A DNA stretch of 64,000 bases from Halopseudomonas phragmitis. Its GTDB lineage: Bacteria; Pseudomonadota; Gammaproteobacteria; Pseudomonadales; Pseudomonadaceae. Positions 1-8,859 of this stretch are shown here, one piece after another. The stretch lies in NCBI RefSeq assembly GCF_002056295.1, contig NZ_CP020100.1:1201501-1265500 (forward strand). The letters run 5' to 3'. Positions within the stretch are counted from its first letter, which is position 1. The number at the start of each line of letters is the position of its first letter. Made by a program: the position numbers and the translations under genes. A model generated the notes under the pieces. It did not search any database. It was given only the letters and a program-made list of their open reading frames with translations, and was not told where the DNA came from.

Positions 1-41
1 CCGGGGTTTTCCGAGGTAGCCTCGCAGCAAAGGAACAACGG

Positions 42-2093
42 ATGTTCGCCCCAGCCAATCAAGCCCATTTCAGCCTGACCCTCGACGGCCTCGACCACGA
101 CTTCAAGGTCCTGGCCTTTACCGCCCGCGAGGCCATCAGCCAGTGCTACCGCATCGAGCTGCAACTGGTCAGCGAACAGCCCGACATCGACCTCGAAGCC
201 CTGTTGCAGCACAGCGCCTGGCTGGACCTGGGCAACGGCAGCGGCCTGCACGGGCTGATCCACCACGCCGCCGTCAGCGAATCCGGCCAGCGCCTGACCC
301 GCTACCAGCTGGAACTGGTACCGCACCTGCACTACCTCGGCCTGCGCCACAACCAGCGCATCTTCCAGCACCTGAGCGTGCCCGAGATCATCGCCCGGAT
401 CCTGCCCGAACACGGCATCCAGTCCGACGCCTGGCAGTTCCAGCTCTGCAGCGATTACCCGGCCCGCGAGTACTGCACCCAATACGACGAAAGCGACCTG
501 CACTTCATCCAGCGCCTGTGTGAAGAAGAAGGCATCCACTACCACTTCCGCCACACCCAGGACGGCCACCTGCTGGTGTTCGGCGACGACCAGACCGGCT
601 TCCCGCGCCTGGCCCCCACGGGTTTTGATCAAGGCAACGGCATGGTCGCCGACGACCCGGTAGTCAAACGCTTCGGCCTGCGCCTGGAAACCCGCAGCAG
701 CCGGGTCAGCCGCCGCGACTACGACCACCAGAAAGCCCGCCTGCTGCTCGAAAGCGAAGCCCGCAGCGAACACCTGCCGGACCTGGAAGACTACGACTAC
801 CCCGGCCGCTTCACAGACCGCGAGCGCGGCAAACACTTGGCCCGCCGCGCCCTCGAACGCCATCGCAGCGACTACCGCCAGGCCAGCGGCGACAGCGACC
901 AGCCGAGCCTGCGCAGCGGCCACTTCCTCGAACTCGAAGGCCACCCCACCCAAAGCTGGAACGACCTCTGGCTGATCACCGCCATCCAGCATCAGGGCAA
1001 ACAACCCCAGGTACTGGAAGAGTCGATTACCAGTGACACCCAGAACAACCAGAATAACCCAAACGACTCAGACGACTTCACCCAAGGCTACCGCAACCAC
1101 TTCACCGCCACCCCCTGGGACATCGCCTGGCGCCCGGCCCTGAACCACCCCAAACCCAAGGTCCTCGGCCAACAAACCGCCGTAGTCACCGGCCCGGAAG
1201 GCGAAGACATCCACTGCGACAGTGAGGGCCGGATCAAGGTCCAGTTTCACTGGGACCGCGAAGGCCAGGCCGACGCCAACACCAGTTGCTGGCTACGGGT
1301 CGCCAGCAGCTGGGCCGGCAACGGCTGGGGCGCCGTGACCATCCCCAGGGTCGGCATGGAAGTCTTGGTCAGCTTCCTCGAAGGCGACCCCGACCAACCG
1401 CTGGTCTCCGGCTGCCTGTACAACAGCGCCCACCCGGTGCCCTATGAGCTGCCCGAACACAAAACCCGCAGCCTGTTCAAAAGCCTCTCCAGCCCTGGTG
1501 GCAACGGCTTCAACGAACTGCGGATCGAAGACAAGGCCGGACAGGAACAGATCTTTATCCACGCCCAGCGCGACTGGGACCAGGACATCGAGCATGACCA
1601 GAAGATCCGCGTCGGCCACGAACGTCACGAACGCATCGAAGCCAACCGCTACAGCGAAAACCTGGCCGAAGAACACCACACCACCCACGCCGACCGAAAG
1701 ACCGAGATCAAGGCCGACGATCATCTGACCGTGGCCAACAGTCAGCACGTCAAGCTGGGCACCGCCCAACTGACCAAAGCCGGCCGAGAAATCCACCTCA
1801 AGGCCGGGCAGAAAATGGTCATCGAAGCCGGTAGCGAACTGACTCTCAGCGCCGGCGGCAGCTTCATCCACATCAGCCCCGCCGGCATCAGCCTCAGCGG
1901 CCCCGGCATCAAACTCAATGCCGGCGGCAGCCCCGGCAAGGGCAGTGGCGCGGCGCCGAAGTTGCCGGGGGATGTTGTGGCGGCTGAGGTGGAAGAGGGG
2001 GGTAAGCCGTTGGTGGCTGCTCAGAAACAGGCACTGAAAAGGGCGGCGCAGAATGCTCAGGCTGTTTGTGAAGTCTGCCAGCAGGGAGGGTGA
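42..2093 (+). CDS. vgrG: Type VI secretion tip protein VgrG
   Basis: This is the trimeric spike protein at the tip of the type VI secretion tube; it punctures target membranes and carries effectors. The 683 residues show the gp27/gp44-like base (about 1-370), the gp5-like OB fold with the Vgr signature ([16 protein letters not shown], then [10 protein letters not shown], about 425-460), and a C-terminal beta-helix of DUF2345 type with repeated short strands (about 540-640). There is no extra C-terminal enzyme domain, so this is a cargo-carrying rather than an evolved VgrG. The ATG follows a good ribosome site (AAAGGAAC). The next gene, a DUF4123 adaptor, begins 3 bases after the stop, which fits an adaptor loading the downstream effector onto this spike. 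Confidence 0.96.
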   Translation: MFAPANQAHFSLTLDGLDHDFKVLAFTAREAISQCYRIELQLVSEQPDIDLEALLQHSAWLDLGNGSGLHGLIHHAAVSESGQRLTRYQLELVPHLHYLGLRHNQRIFQHLSVPEIIARILPEHGIQSDAWQFQLCSDYPAREYCTQYDESDLHFIQRLCEEEGIHYHFRHTQDGHLLVFGDDQTGFPRLAPTGFDQGNGMVADDPVVKRFGLRLETRSSRVSRRDYDHQKARLLLESEARSEHLPDLEDYDYPGRFTDRERGKHLARRALERHRSDYRQASGDSDQPSLRSGHFLELEGHPTQSWNDLWLITAIQHQGKQPQVLEESITSDTQNNQNNPNDSDDFTQGYRNHFTATPWDIAWRPALNHPKPKVLGQQTAVVTGPEGEDIHCDSEGRIKVQFHWDREGQADANTSCWLRVASSWAGNGWGAVTIPRVGMEVLVSFLEGDPDQPLVSGCLYNSAHPVPYELPEHKTRSLFKSLSSPGGNGFNELRIEDKAGQEQIFIHAQRDWDQDIEHDQKIRVGHERHERIEANRYSENLAEEHHTTHADRKTEIKADDHLTVANSQHVKLGTAQLTKAGREIHLKAGQKMVIEAGSELTLSAGGSFIHISPAGISLSGPGIKLNAGGSPGKGSGAAPKLPGDVVAAEVEEGGKPLVAAQKQALKRAAQNAQAVCEVCQQGG

Positions 2094-2096
2094 TAG

Positions 2097-2954
2097 ATGG
2101 ATGCAGGCATGAGGCATTACCTATTGCTTGATGGCGCCCAGATTGACGATCTGCTGCAGCAAATTTATCGCCTGGAGCTGGCCCCCGAGTTCCATGTGCT
2201 GTATCAGCAAACGCGTTACGCTGAACTGGCTGAGGTTGGCCCGGTACTGGTGGAGACCGGTCATGACAGCGCACTGACTCGTCATTTTGAGCAGCACTGG
2301 TCGGCCAGTGCTGGCGTGGCATTGACCAGCAGCGCTGTAACCGAGGAACTGATTCAACACCTACGCAGCCTGGTTCATATACAGACCGGCGGCGAAGCGA
2401 TATTGCTGTTCCGGTTTTATGATCCACGCATTTTGCATTTGTGGTTGTTGGATCTGGCAGGCAAAGAGCAAAACGCAGTCATGGGGCCGGTTAACGAATT
2501 TCGCCTGCTTGCAGGCAATACCTGGCATACCTATTCGAGCAACGTCAGCGTCAAGGCCCGGTGTTATGCCGATACTCCGTGGCTGCAATTGGATAGTGAG
2601 CAGCTTGCCCGGCTCAATCAGGCCAAGCTGGGGGCTTTCGAGCAGCGCTTGCTGGAGCATGTCGATGCCTGGTTCCCCGACTGTCTCAAGGTTGCCAGCG
2701 CACAGGAGCGCAGCGAGTGGGCGAATAGCTGCCGGATTCAAGCGGATAGATATGGTTTCAGTTCAGCGCTGGAAGTGGCGCGCTGGGCTGGGTTCATGGC
2801 GCTGCTTGGCAAGGATTTTCCGGAAGCAGAAGAACATGAATCCTATCGTGCCCTGCTTGAGCGGTCCGATCTCCAGCCCGCCGCACGACTCGATGCCATC
2901 AAGACGGAAATTCAGCGCCAGGCGCTGGTGCAGAACAAGGATGATATTGCGTGA
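2097..2954 (+). CDS. DUF4123 T6SS effector chaperone/adaptor
   Basis: The 285-residue protein has the DUF4123 pattern: an N-terminal YLLLDGAQIDDLL segment, a central LLFRFYDPRILHLWL segment (about residues 100-115), and a helical C-terminal half. DUF4123 proteins (Tap/TEC adaptors) bind one effector and its VgrG, and load the effector onto the spike. Its position between vgrG and a VasX-like effector is the standard arrangement. The start at 2097 is 3 bases after the vgrG stop; an alternative ATG lies at 2109. Its stop overlaps the GTG start of the next gene (GTGA), so the two are probably translationally coupled. Confidence 0.92.
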   Translation: MDAGMRHYLLLDGAQIDDLLQQIYRLELAPEFHVLYQQTRYAELAEVGPVLVETGHDSALTRHFEQHWSASAGVALTSSAVTEELIQHLRSLVHIQTGGEAILLFRFYDPRILHLWLLDLAGKEQNAVMGPVNEFRLLAGNTWHTYSSNVSVKARCYADTPWLQLDSEQLARLNQAKLGAFEQRLLEHVDAWFPDCLKVASAQERSEWANSCRIQADRYGFSSALEVARWAGFMALLGKDFPEAEEHESYRALLERSDLQPAARLDAIKTEIQRQALVQNKDDIA

Positions 2955-5900
2955 CCACAGACAATCAACAACAGGTCATCAGTCTGGATCAGGCTGATCA
3001 GTCTGCTCAACAGGGTTTTGACCAGGAGTCTCTGGATAGTCCTGTAGCAGGCTGCCCAGCGCGGGACGACGAGATTTGCATCGTGCCGGCACGTTATGCG
3101 TTAGCCGAGTTCCAGGCTGAAGACCCCTGTATCGCTCCTGTTTGTACCCCCCAAAGTCACCCCATGGCCTTGAGGCAGCTGCGGCCAGGGTATTTGTATC
3201 TGTGGCAGTCTGATGAGGGGCTGCGCCGCTTTGCCGTTGCGAACGATGGCTTATTGCAGGAGCAGGATCTGGCCAGCACCGCAACCTTGCCAGCGCAGGG
3301 GGCGTTGGCTGGACTGGTTCTGCCTAAGGTGGCTGAGGTATGGCTAGCCTACACGGAAATACCGCTACCGGTTGAAACCTGTCAGCTACTGGCCGAGTCG
3401 CAGGCGTTACGGGCAGAGCGCATGCGCCGCATCAGTCTGCCTGCGGTGGCGCGAGAACTGGAAATTCAGCACTGCCCGGCCTTGGAGCGTGCAGAACAGC
3501 TGGTAGCTGAACTGATGCCCGGTGTTCAGGAGATGCTCAAGGCGCACGAATACCGGACTCAAGGTGATAGCCACCGGCAAGACATTGATGCTCTGGGCCA
3601 GCGCATGATGGAAAACCCGACTCCCGAGCGGGTCCAGGCCTATGTCAGTAGTGTCAGTTGGTTGCATGAGCTTGAACAGAGCGCCGCTAACAGCCCGGAA
3701 CAGGGTAAATACCCGCCAGGATACTGGAGCTCGATGCCGTGGCAGGTGGCCCAGGTTCAAGGCTGGATTCGTCAGGCGAATGCTGATGCTGGCGGTCTGT
3801 ATGCGGTGCTGGTTGCTGTCGATGACACACTTGGCATGTTGCGTGATTTCAACCACGAGCAGGGCAAAGTCAGCGAAATTGAGGCCGAGTGGGGTGAAGC
3901 CAACGGCCACAAGGGGCTCATGGCTGGTTTTATCAACAGCCTGAGAAGTGAGGACGGAGCTGAGCTGGCCGGGCTGATCAATTACCGTTATCGCGATCAT
4001 GAGATCCAGCTAACCCGAGAGCAGGGCGAGCAGTTGCTTGAAGCGCAGCATAGGCTCAAGCCAATCATCGACAGGGAAACAGAGCTCAACCGTTACGGAC
4101 AGTCGGGGACAGAAACGGCGCGGGGTATTATCCAGGCACAGCAGGAAGAGATTTTGGCCCCCATACGTAGTTTCATCCCCGCAGACTTGCATGGGCATGT
4201 CCGTGGGGTTGTGATGAATTATAGCGCGGCGAAAGCGCGGAATATGACCGGCGACCGCGCGGGCGCGCAGGTTGCCGAACGGGTGCGGCTTGATGATATG
4301 GAGCGCTGGACCACCCAGGTTGCCGAGCCCCATCGTGCCTGGGTCGCCAGTCGGCGCCAGCCGCTCTTCAACGACACAGGCCTGGTGTTGGGGCTGCACC
4401 AGCAAGGCAGTTGGTTTGTTGATTACTCGCAGGCCAGTCACTGCGACTGGTTGAGCGAGCTTGCACTCAATACCTTAAGTGAACTCTGCACAGCAGGGCC
4501 CGGAGTGATGATCGCCACGGACCTGCTCCGCAACCCGACGCCAGACCGGCCACTCTCGTTGCTGGCCAGCGCGTTCACGCCGGAACTCGCTGATTTCGTG
4601 GCTGGCTCCAAGCGTCTGACCGAAATCGAAGCGGTATTAACGGCGGATAATGCTGAGCTGGCTGGCAAGCTGCTCGAACGCCTTGCCGGGCTGGACAAGC
4701 TGAACTGGTTGCAGGGGCTTGGCGGGCCGGATGGCAATGACTGGGGCCGGGCGGTGGGCCGTCTTGGAGCCGCCTTTGTCGAGCTGGAGGCTGCTCATCT
4801 CAAGGGTGCTGCGGCGTTGCCTCTGGCCATTCAGTATTTCCCCAAGCAACTGTTGAGCCTGATGCTGGTGCTCAAGGTTTCCGCAGACATGGCATTGGAG
4901 GCTCTACGGGCAGGTTACAGACTTTCCGGTCCGCTTGGCCAGGCGGTGTGGGACTGGGCCAGCGAAGCTGCGCGCAAACTGCGCCTGGGCCTGGCGGCCA
5001 GGCTTGCCCGGGTAGAGGCCGTGAATGCCTACGGTGGAGCCCTGTCGCTGGTGGCCTTGTTGCTGCATGGCGTCAATCTGGTGATTCTGAAGGATCAGGG
5101 CACCTGGCGTGAGCATGATGATGTGCGGCAGATGGAATACCTCAGCACGGCACTCAATACGGCAGCGGCCCTGAGTGCGGTGATTTTGAATGTGGCGAAT
5201 ACTAGGGAAATGCTTGAGATATCAGTGCGAAGGGCCAGGTTGCCGTTGGTAACTATGCTGGGCTTCGTCACGGGGACGTTTGCTATGCTGGCCGGGGTTG
5301 CTGATCTACGGCAACTATCTGCTGAGCAAAAGAAGGAACACTCTGACTGGGGAGCTGATGAATGGGGGCGTTTGCTGAGATTCTCTGGGCAAACTGCCTT
5401 GGCTACAACCTATGGCGCATTGGGCGGTTATGCCACCTATATGTTCCTTAGCGGGCGTTGGGATTCTTTTCGTGCAACCACCTGGTTTACTCGGGGGATC
5501 GGTTTTGTTGGTTGGGGGGTGCTGCTGGTTGAAGTCTTGTATTTTGTCTGGCGCCGCCATACCCATCGCACAGATATGCAGCGTTTTCTCGAACAGTGTT
5601 GCTGGGGCACCCAGCGGCGTTGGACGGATAGCCCGGATGATCAGCGTCAGGAGTTTCAGGCACTGATCGATATGCTGTTTATGCCGCAACTGGGCGTACA
5701 GACAATGGTAACCAGCCGCCAGATTGGCAATAGCGGCAACCGGCATACTCTGGGTAGCCGTATAGACAGCCTGACCCTGCTATTGCCTGGAGCAGTTCCT
5801 GACACAACTAGGTTGGGAATCAAGCTGGCGGCAGTAACGCCAGGGGGGGTGCCTGAAGATATTACCGATAGCTGGGTCAACTCGGTAACCTGCGAATGGT

Positions 5901-6190
5901 TGCCCATTCAGCAGGGCATGGGACTTAAGCTATCTGGTTCGTTGGCCGACCTGGCTGAATCCCAGCATCTGGAGGTGCGGGTACTTTATCACAGCCCCCT
6001 GGCCATGCTGACCGGCACGCTGGATGAACGCAATCCGGTAGTCGGTGGTCGCATGGGTATGCGATATCTGGTCAGGGGGGGGCGTATCATTGAGCATGCC
6101 AGCACAGATGGCCCGTTGCCCAGTGATCAACTACCCATCCGCCAGGCACTGTCATTCGACGCCAATTTGCAACTCAGGACCGAGTCATGA
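2951..6190 (+). CDS. VasX-like membrane-active T6SS effector (BTH_I2691 family type)
   Basis: This large protein of 1079 residues is predicted to be the cargo of the upstream VgrG and adaptor. The N-terminal 130 residues carry the hallmark of the VasX N-terminal region: IVPARYALAE (about 36-45) followed by LRQLRPGYLYLW (about 75-86). A long, mainly helical middle follows, then about five hydrophobic segments near residues 690-710, 732-750, 763-787, 815-836 and 850-871, then a soluble tail of about 200 residues. VasX of Vibrio cholerae dissipates membrane potential, so a pore-forming role is inferred here. The GTG start overlaps the previous stop, and its own stop overlaps the next ATG (ATGA). 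The gene is visibly less GC-rich than vgrG. The target membrane and the lethal segment are not established by sequence. Confidence 0.85.
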   Translation: MTTDNQQQVISLDQADQSAQQGFDQESLDSPVAGCPARDDEICIVPARYALAEFQAEDPCIAPVCTPQSHPMALRQLRPGYLYLWQSDEGLRRFAVANDGLLQEQDLASTATLPAQGALAGLVLPKVAEVWLAYTEIPLPVETCQLLAESQALRAERMRRISLPAVARELEIQHCPALERAEQLVAELMPGVQEMLKAHEYRTQGDSHRQDIDALGQRMMENPTPERVQAYVSSVSWLHELEQSAANSPEQGKYPPGYWSSMPWQVAQVQGWIRQANADAGGLYAVLVAVDDTLGMLRDFNHEQGKVSEIEAEWGEANGHKGLMAGFINSLRSEDGAELAGLINYRYRDHEIQLTREQGEQLLEAQHRLKPIIDRETELNRYGQSGTETARGIIQAQQEEILAPIRSFIPADLHGHVRGVVMNYSAAKARNMTGDRAGAQVAERVRLDDMERWTTQVAEPHRAWVASRRQPLFNDTGLVLGLHQQGSWFVDYSQASHCDWLSELALNTLSELCTAGPGVMIATDLLRNPTPDRPLSLLASAFTPELADFVAGSKRLTEIEAVLTADNAELAGKLLERLAGLDKLNWLQGLGGPDGNDWGRAVGRLGAAFVELEAAHLKGAAALPLAIQYFPKQLLSLMLVLKVSADMALEALRAGYRLSGPLGQAVWDWASEAARKLRLGLAARLARVEAVNAYGGALSLVALLLHGVNLVILKDQGTWREHDDVRQMEYLSTALNTAAALSAVILNVANTREMLEISVRRARLPLVTMLGFVTGTFAMLAGVADLRQLSAEQKKEHSDWGADEWGRLLRFSGQTALATTYGALGGYATYMFLSGRWDSFRATTWFTRGIGFVGWGVLLVEVLYFVWRRHTHRTDMQRFLEQCCWGTQRRWTDSPDDQRQEFQALIDMLFMPQLGVQTMVTSRQIGNSGNRHTLGSRIDSLTLLLPGAVPDTTRLGIKLAAVTPGGVPEDITDSWVNSVTCEWLPIQQGMGLKLSGSLADLAESQHLEVRVLYHSPLAMLTGTLDERNPVVGGRMGMRYLVRGGRIIEHASTDGPLPSDQLPIRQALSFDANLQLRTES

Positions 6191-7155
6191 CCCAACAAGC
6201 AGGTGACAACAAGCAAGGCTTACTGTGGAAGCAGGAGCACCTGTCGCCGCTACCTATCCCGACTGGCCAGCCGGCGTCGGATATTCTGGGCATGATCTGG
6301 CGCAAAAATGACGTGTATCTGGATATTGGTAGCCTGTCTCTGGTGGGGGGGTGGGTAACGCTGTATATGGGCTCTCTATTAATCGGTAGCTTTTTAGTTT
6401 ATGCGCTTGTTGAGAGGGATTTTCTTTTCTTTTTTTTGATTCTTTTGTTTGGTGGGACCATGATGGCCTTCCTCTGGATTGGTTATATCCGCGTCTACCG
6501 CCGCCCGCTGATGCCACCGTTGCGCTTTCATCGTCAACGCCGAGAAGTGCGCATTGTGGCTGATGATGGTGAGGAGTGGACCGTGCCCTGGGAGCGGGTA
6601 CACGCCATTGCCCCGAGTGCCACCATGGTCGGCCAGTTTGGTGCGGCGAAGATGGGTGGGTTGCTGTTGTGGTTTCCCTTCAAGGATGAAATCGACGAGC
6701 CTTACCATGATAAAAAACCGGGCTGGATCATCATGGTCAGCCCCGGCCCGGGTGCCGCGGCCATGCGTCAGTGGGAGTGTATTCGCAGTTTTATGGAGAT
6801 TGGCCCTGAAGCTGTGCCCGACTCTACGGTTATGCACAATCACGAATTAAGTGTTTGGCAGAGTTTTGTCCAGGATATGCGCGATGGTGTGAAGACCCAT
6901 GGCTGGTTGCGCACGGTCCTGTGGGATGGGCTGGCTTCATTCGTATTCAACCTGTTTGCTTACGATTATTTGATGCGCAAGAAATTCACCCACATCCCCG
7001 ACCTCACCAGCCCCGAATCCATCGCCTGGTCCCAGCCGCTGCCCCCGGAGCAATGGGCTCGGCGCTCAGCTGAGCTGGAAGCGGCCATCGCCGAGCGCGA
7101 GAAGGACCTGGCCGCCAGCGAGGAATCCCAGGCATCCACGGAGCAGGCGGGGTAA
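6187..7155 (+). CDS. DUF6708-type membrane protein, first copy (putative immunity/accessory)
   Basis: The protein has 322 residues with two adjacent hydrophobic segments near 54-100, a conserved basic and aromatic stretch (YIRVYRRPLMPPLRFHR, about 100-116), a DDGEEWTVPWERV motif (about 125-137), and a charged C-terminal helix rich in Ala and Glu. I assign it to DUF6708 from this pattern, but the function is unknown. It overlaps the effector stop by four bases and has a near-identical paralogue immediately downstream. The two differ almost only in residues 53-92 (membrane segments) and 213-272. A membrane protein directly behind a pore-forming effector is the usual place for an immunity protein; that role is inference. 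A chaperone role is the main alternative. Confidence 0.8.
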   Translation: MTQQAGDNKQGLLWKQEHLSPLPIPTGQPASDILGMIWRKNDVYLDIGSLSLVGGWVTLYMGSLLIGSFLVYALVERDFLFFFLILLFGGTMMAFLWIGYIRVYRRPLMPPLRFHRQRREVRIVADDGEEWTVPWERVHAIAPSATMVGQFGAAKMGGLLLWFPFKDEIDEPYHDKKPGWIIMVSPGPGAAAMRQWECIRSFMEIGPEAVPDSTVMHNHELSVWQSFVQDMRDGVKTHGWLRTVLWDGLASFVFNLFAYDYLMRKKFTHIPDLTSPESIAWSQPLPPEQWARRSAELEAAIAEREKDLAASEESQASTEQAG

Positions 7156-7182
7156 AGCGGTGACAGCGCTCAGGACCGAGCC

Positions 7183-8139
7183 ATGACCCAACAAGCAGGT
7201 GACACGAAGCAAGGCTTACTGTGGAAACAGGAGCACCTGTCGCCGCTACCGATCCCGACTGGCCAGCCAGCGTCGGATATTCTGGGCATGATCTGGCGCA
7301 AAAATGACGTTTATCTGGATATCGGCAGCCTGTCCTTGGCGGGGGGGTGGGTGACGCTGTATCTGGGAACATTGCTGCATCTTGGGATGATTACATACAG
7401 TCTTAGCCAAGGCTTTTATCTGCTCGCTGTTTTGATCTTGGCCGTGGGCGGAGGGGTCATGACCTTTCTCTGGATTGGTTATATCCGCGTCTACCGCCGC
7501 CCGCTGATGCCACCGTTGCGCTTTCATCGTCAACGCCGAGAAGTGCGCATTGTGGCTGATGATGGTGAGGAGTGGACCGTGCCCTGGGAGCGGGTACACG
7601 CCATTGCTCCCAGCGCCACCATGGTCGGCCAGTTTGGTGCCGCCAAGGTGGGGGGATTGCTGTTGTGGTTCCCCTTCAAGGATGAAATCGACGAGCCTTA
7701 CCATGATAAAAAGCCGGGCTGGATCATCATGGTCAGCCCCGGCCCGGGTGCCGCGGCCATGCGTCAGTGGGAGTGTATTCGCAGTTTTATGGAGATTGGC
7801 CCTGAGGTGGTGCCGGAGCCGACGCTCGTTCCAGATCCCGACTTGAGTATTTGGCAAGGCTTTATCAAAAGAATGCGCGAAGGCATGGTAAAAAATGGCT
7901 GGTTTCGCACAATTTTCTGGGATGGTTTGTTTTCCTTTGTTTTTAATCTCTTTGCCTACTACTACCTGATGCGCAAGAAATTTGCCGTCATCCCCGACCT
8001 CACCAGCCCCGAATCCATCGCCTGGTCGCAGCCGCTACCCCCGGAGCAATGGGCCCGGCGCTCAGCTGAGCTGGAAGCGGCCATCGCCGAGCGCGAGAAG
8101 GATCTGGCCGCCAGCGAGGAATTCCAGGTATCTGGATGA
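7183..8139 (+). CDS. DUF6708-type membrane protein, second copy (putative immunity/accessory)
   Basis: The protein has 318 residues and is a tandem duplicate of the preceding gene. Residues 1-52, about 93-212 and about 273-315 are almost identical to the first copy, including silent positions, while the transmembrane block (53-92) and the block at 213-268 have diverged strongly. The bases just before the ATG (CTCAGGACCGAG) repeat the 3' end of the effector gene, so the duplicated unit began inside the effector reading frame. The gap to the first copy is 27 bases. Its stop overlaps an ATG at 8136 (ATGA), which was probably the original start of the DUF3304 gene. A spare or diversified immunity gene is the leading inference. 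Confidence 0.8.
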   Translation: MTQQAGDTKQGLLWKQEHLSPLPIPTGQPASDILGMIWRKNDVYLDIGSLSLAGGWVTLYLGTLLHLGMITYSLSQGFYLLAVLILAVGGGVMTFLWIGYIRVYRRPLMPPLRFHRQRREVRIVADDGEEWTVPWERVHAIAPSATMVGQFGAAKVGGLLLWFPFKDEIDEPYHDKKPGWIIMVSPGPGAAAMRQWECIRSFMEIGPEVVPEPTLVPDPDLSIWQGFIKRMREGMVKNGWFRTIFWDGLFSFVFNLFAYYYLMRKKFAVIPDLTSPESIAWSQPLPPEQWARRSAELEAAIAEREKDLAASEEFQVSG

Positions 8140-8196
8140 CGACCTTTCGCCAACGCTGGCTGAGCCTGCCTGCCTACCTGGCTGCGCTGGAGCTTG

Positions 8197-8565
8197 ATGC
8201 TGATGTTTTATCTGACGCTGATTGTCAGCTTTGTGATGTGGCAATACCAGCGGCCAGGCGGCGCAGCGCTGTCTGGCCACAACCATACAGACCGCCCGAT
8301 TTTCAGCTACTGGGTTAATGACAACTGGGGTGGGAATGGTGGTGTCACCTGCTGTTGGCGTATCCGTGGTGATAGTTTGAAGGTGGTGTGGATATTGGAC
8401 GTCACACCGGAGCAGATAGAGCGAGGACTGGAGGAAGAGCGGCATGAGCTGGAGCTGCCTAATCCGCCTCGAGACCGGGCGGATCGCTATTTGCACGTGC
8501 ATTTCTTTCCCAACAACCAGGTACGCCTTGCCTGGAGCCCCGATCACGATACGCCTTACGAATGA
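8197..8565 (+). CDS. DUF3304 domain protein with probable 5' frameshift
   Basis: The readable protein starts with a hydrophobic segment (LMFYLTLIVSFVMW) and continues with the DUF3304 pattern: HNHTDRPIFSYWVNDNWGG, GGVTCCW, LKVVWILD and YLHVHFFPNNQVRLAWSP. DUF3304 proteins are small, membrane-anchored proteins that recur in pseudomonad T6SS effector neighbourhoods; their function is not known. The ATG at 8136, which overlaps the preceding stop as ATGA, opens a different frame whose first 15 residues (MTTFRQRWLSLPAYL) look like a natural N-terminus. A one-base slip near 8179 would join it to this frame. I therefore place the usable start at 8197 (TTG at 8194 is also possible) and treat the 5' end as damaged or mis-sequenced. 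Confidence 0.7.
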   Translation: MLMFYLTLIVSFVMWQYQRPGGAALSGHNHTDRPIFSYWVNDNWGGNGGVTCCWRIRGDSLKVVWILDVTPEQIERGLEEERHELELPNPPRDRADRYLHVHFFPNNQVRLAWSPDHDTPYE

Positions 8566-8688
8566 CTCAAACAGGCTCCTGATGAGGAGGTAGTAGGTGA
8601 ATAGTGAGAGCTTATTGCAAGCCCAGGCGATCAGTGCTCGATGTCGTGTGCCGGCAGCAGTTGCACCGAGCTGCGGCAGGCTCCGCAT
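8566..8688. other. Spacer with an orphan ribosome site and short GTG reading frame
   Basis: After the DUF3304 stop there is a strong Shine-Dalgarno-like string (GAGGAGGT, about 8584-8591) followed by GTG at 8597. That frame reads about 30 unremarkable codons and then runs into the paired REP element, ending at 8815. It may be the start of a gene cut by the repeat insertion, or chance. Nothing else is recognisable. Confidence 0.3.
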
Positions 8689-8811
8689 GGATTGCTTCAG
8701 GCCTTCGGCCGTTCGCAATGACGGTGGGGTGGGTTTGGGGCTGTGTGAGTACAGTCTGGGGTCGAGCATCGATTCCGGGTCATTGCGAGCCGCGCAGCGG
8801 CGTGGCAATCC
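8689..8811. repeat. Paired inverted REP elements (BIME), copy 1
   Basis: Two REP-like units face each other: an inverted unit at 8689-8724 (from GGATTGC to GCAATGACGG, with an internal AGGCCTTCGGCC stem) and a forward unit at 8779-8811 (GTCATTGCGAG to GGCAATCC, with a CCGCGCAGCGG stem). The same pair with the same linker start (TGGGGTGGGTTTGGG) recurs at 10884-11013, so two membrane-protein genes are boxed between direct copies. Confidence 0.85.
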
Positions 8812-8859
8812 ATAAGACGACGCCCCTTATTGGCAGATCGAAACCAGCGAGTTCAAGGT

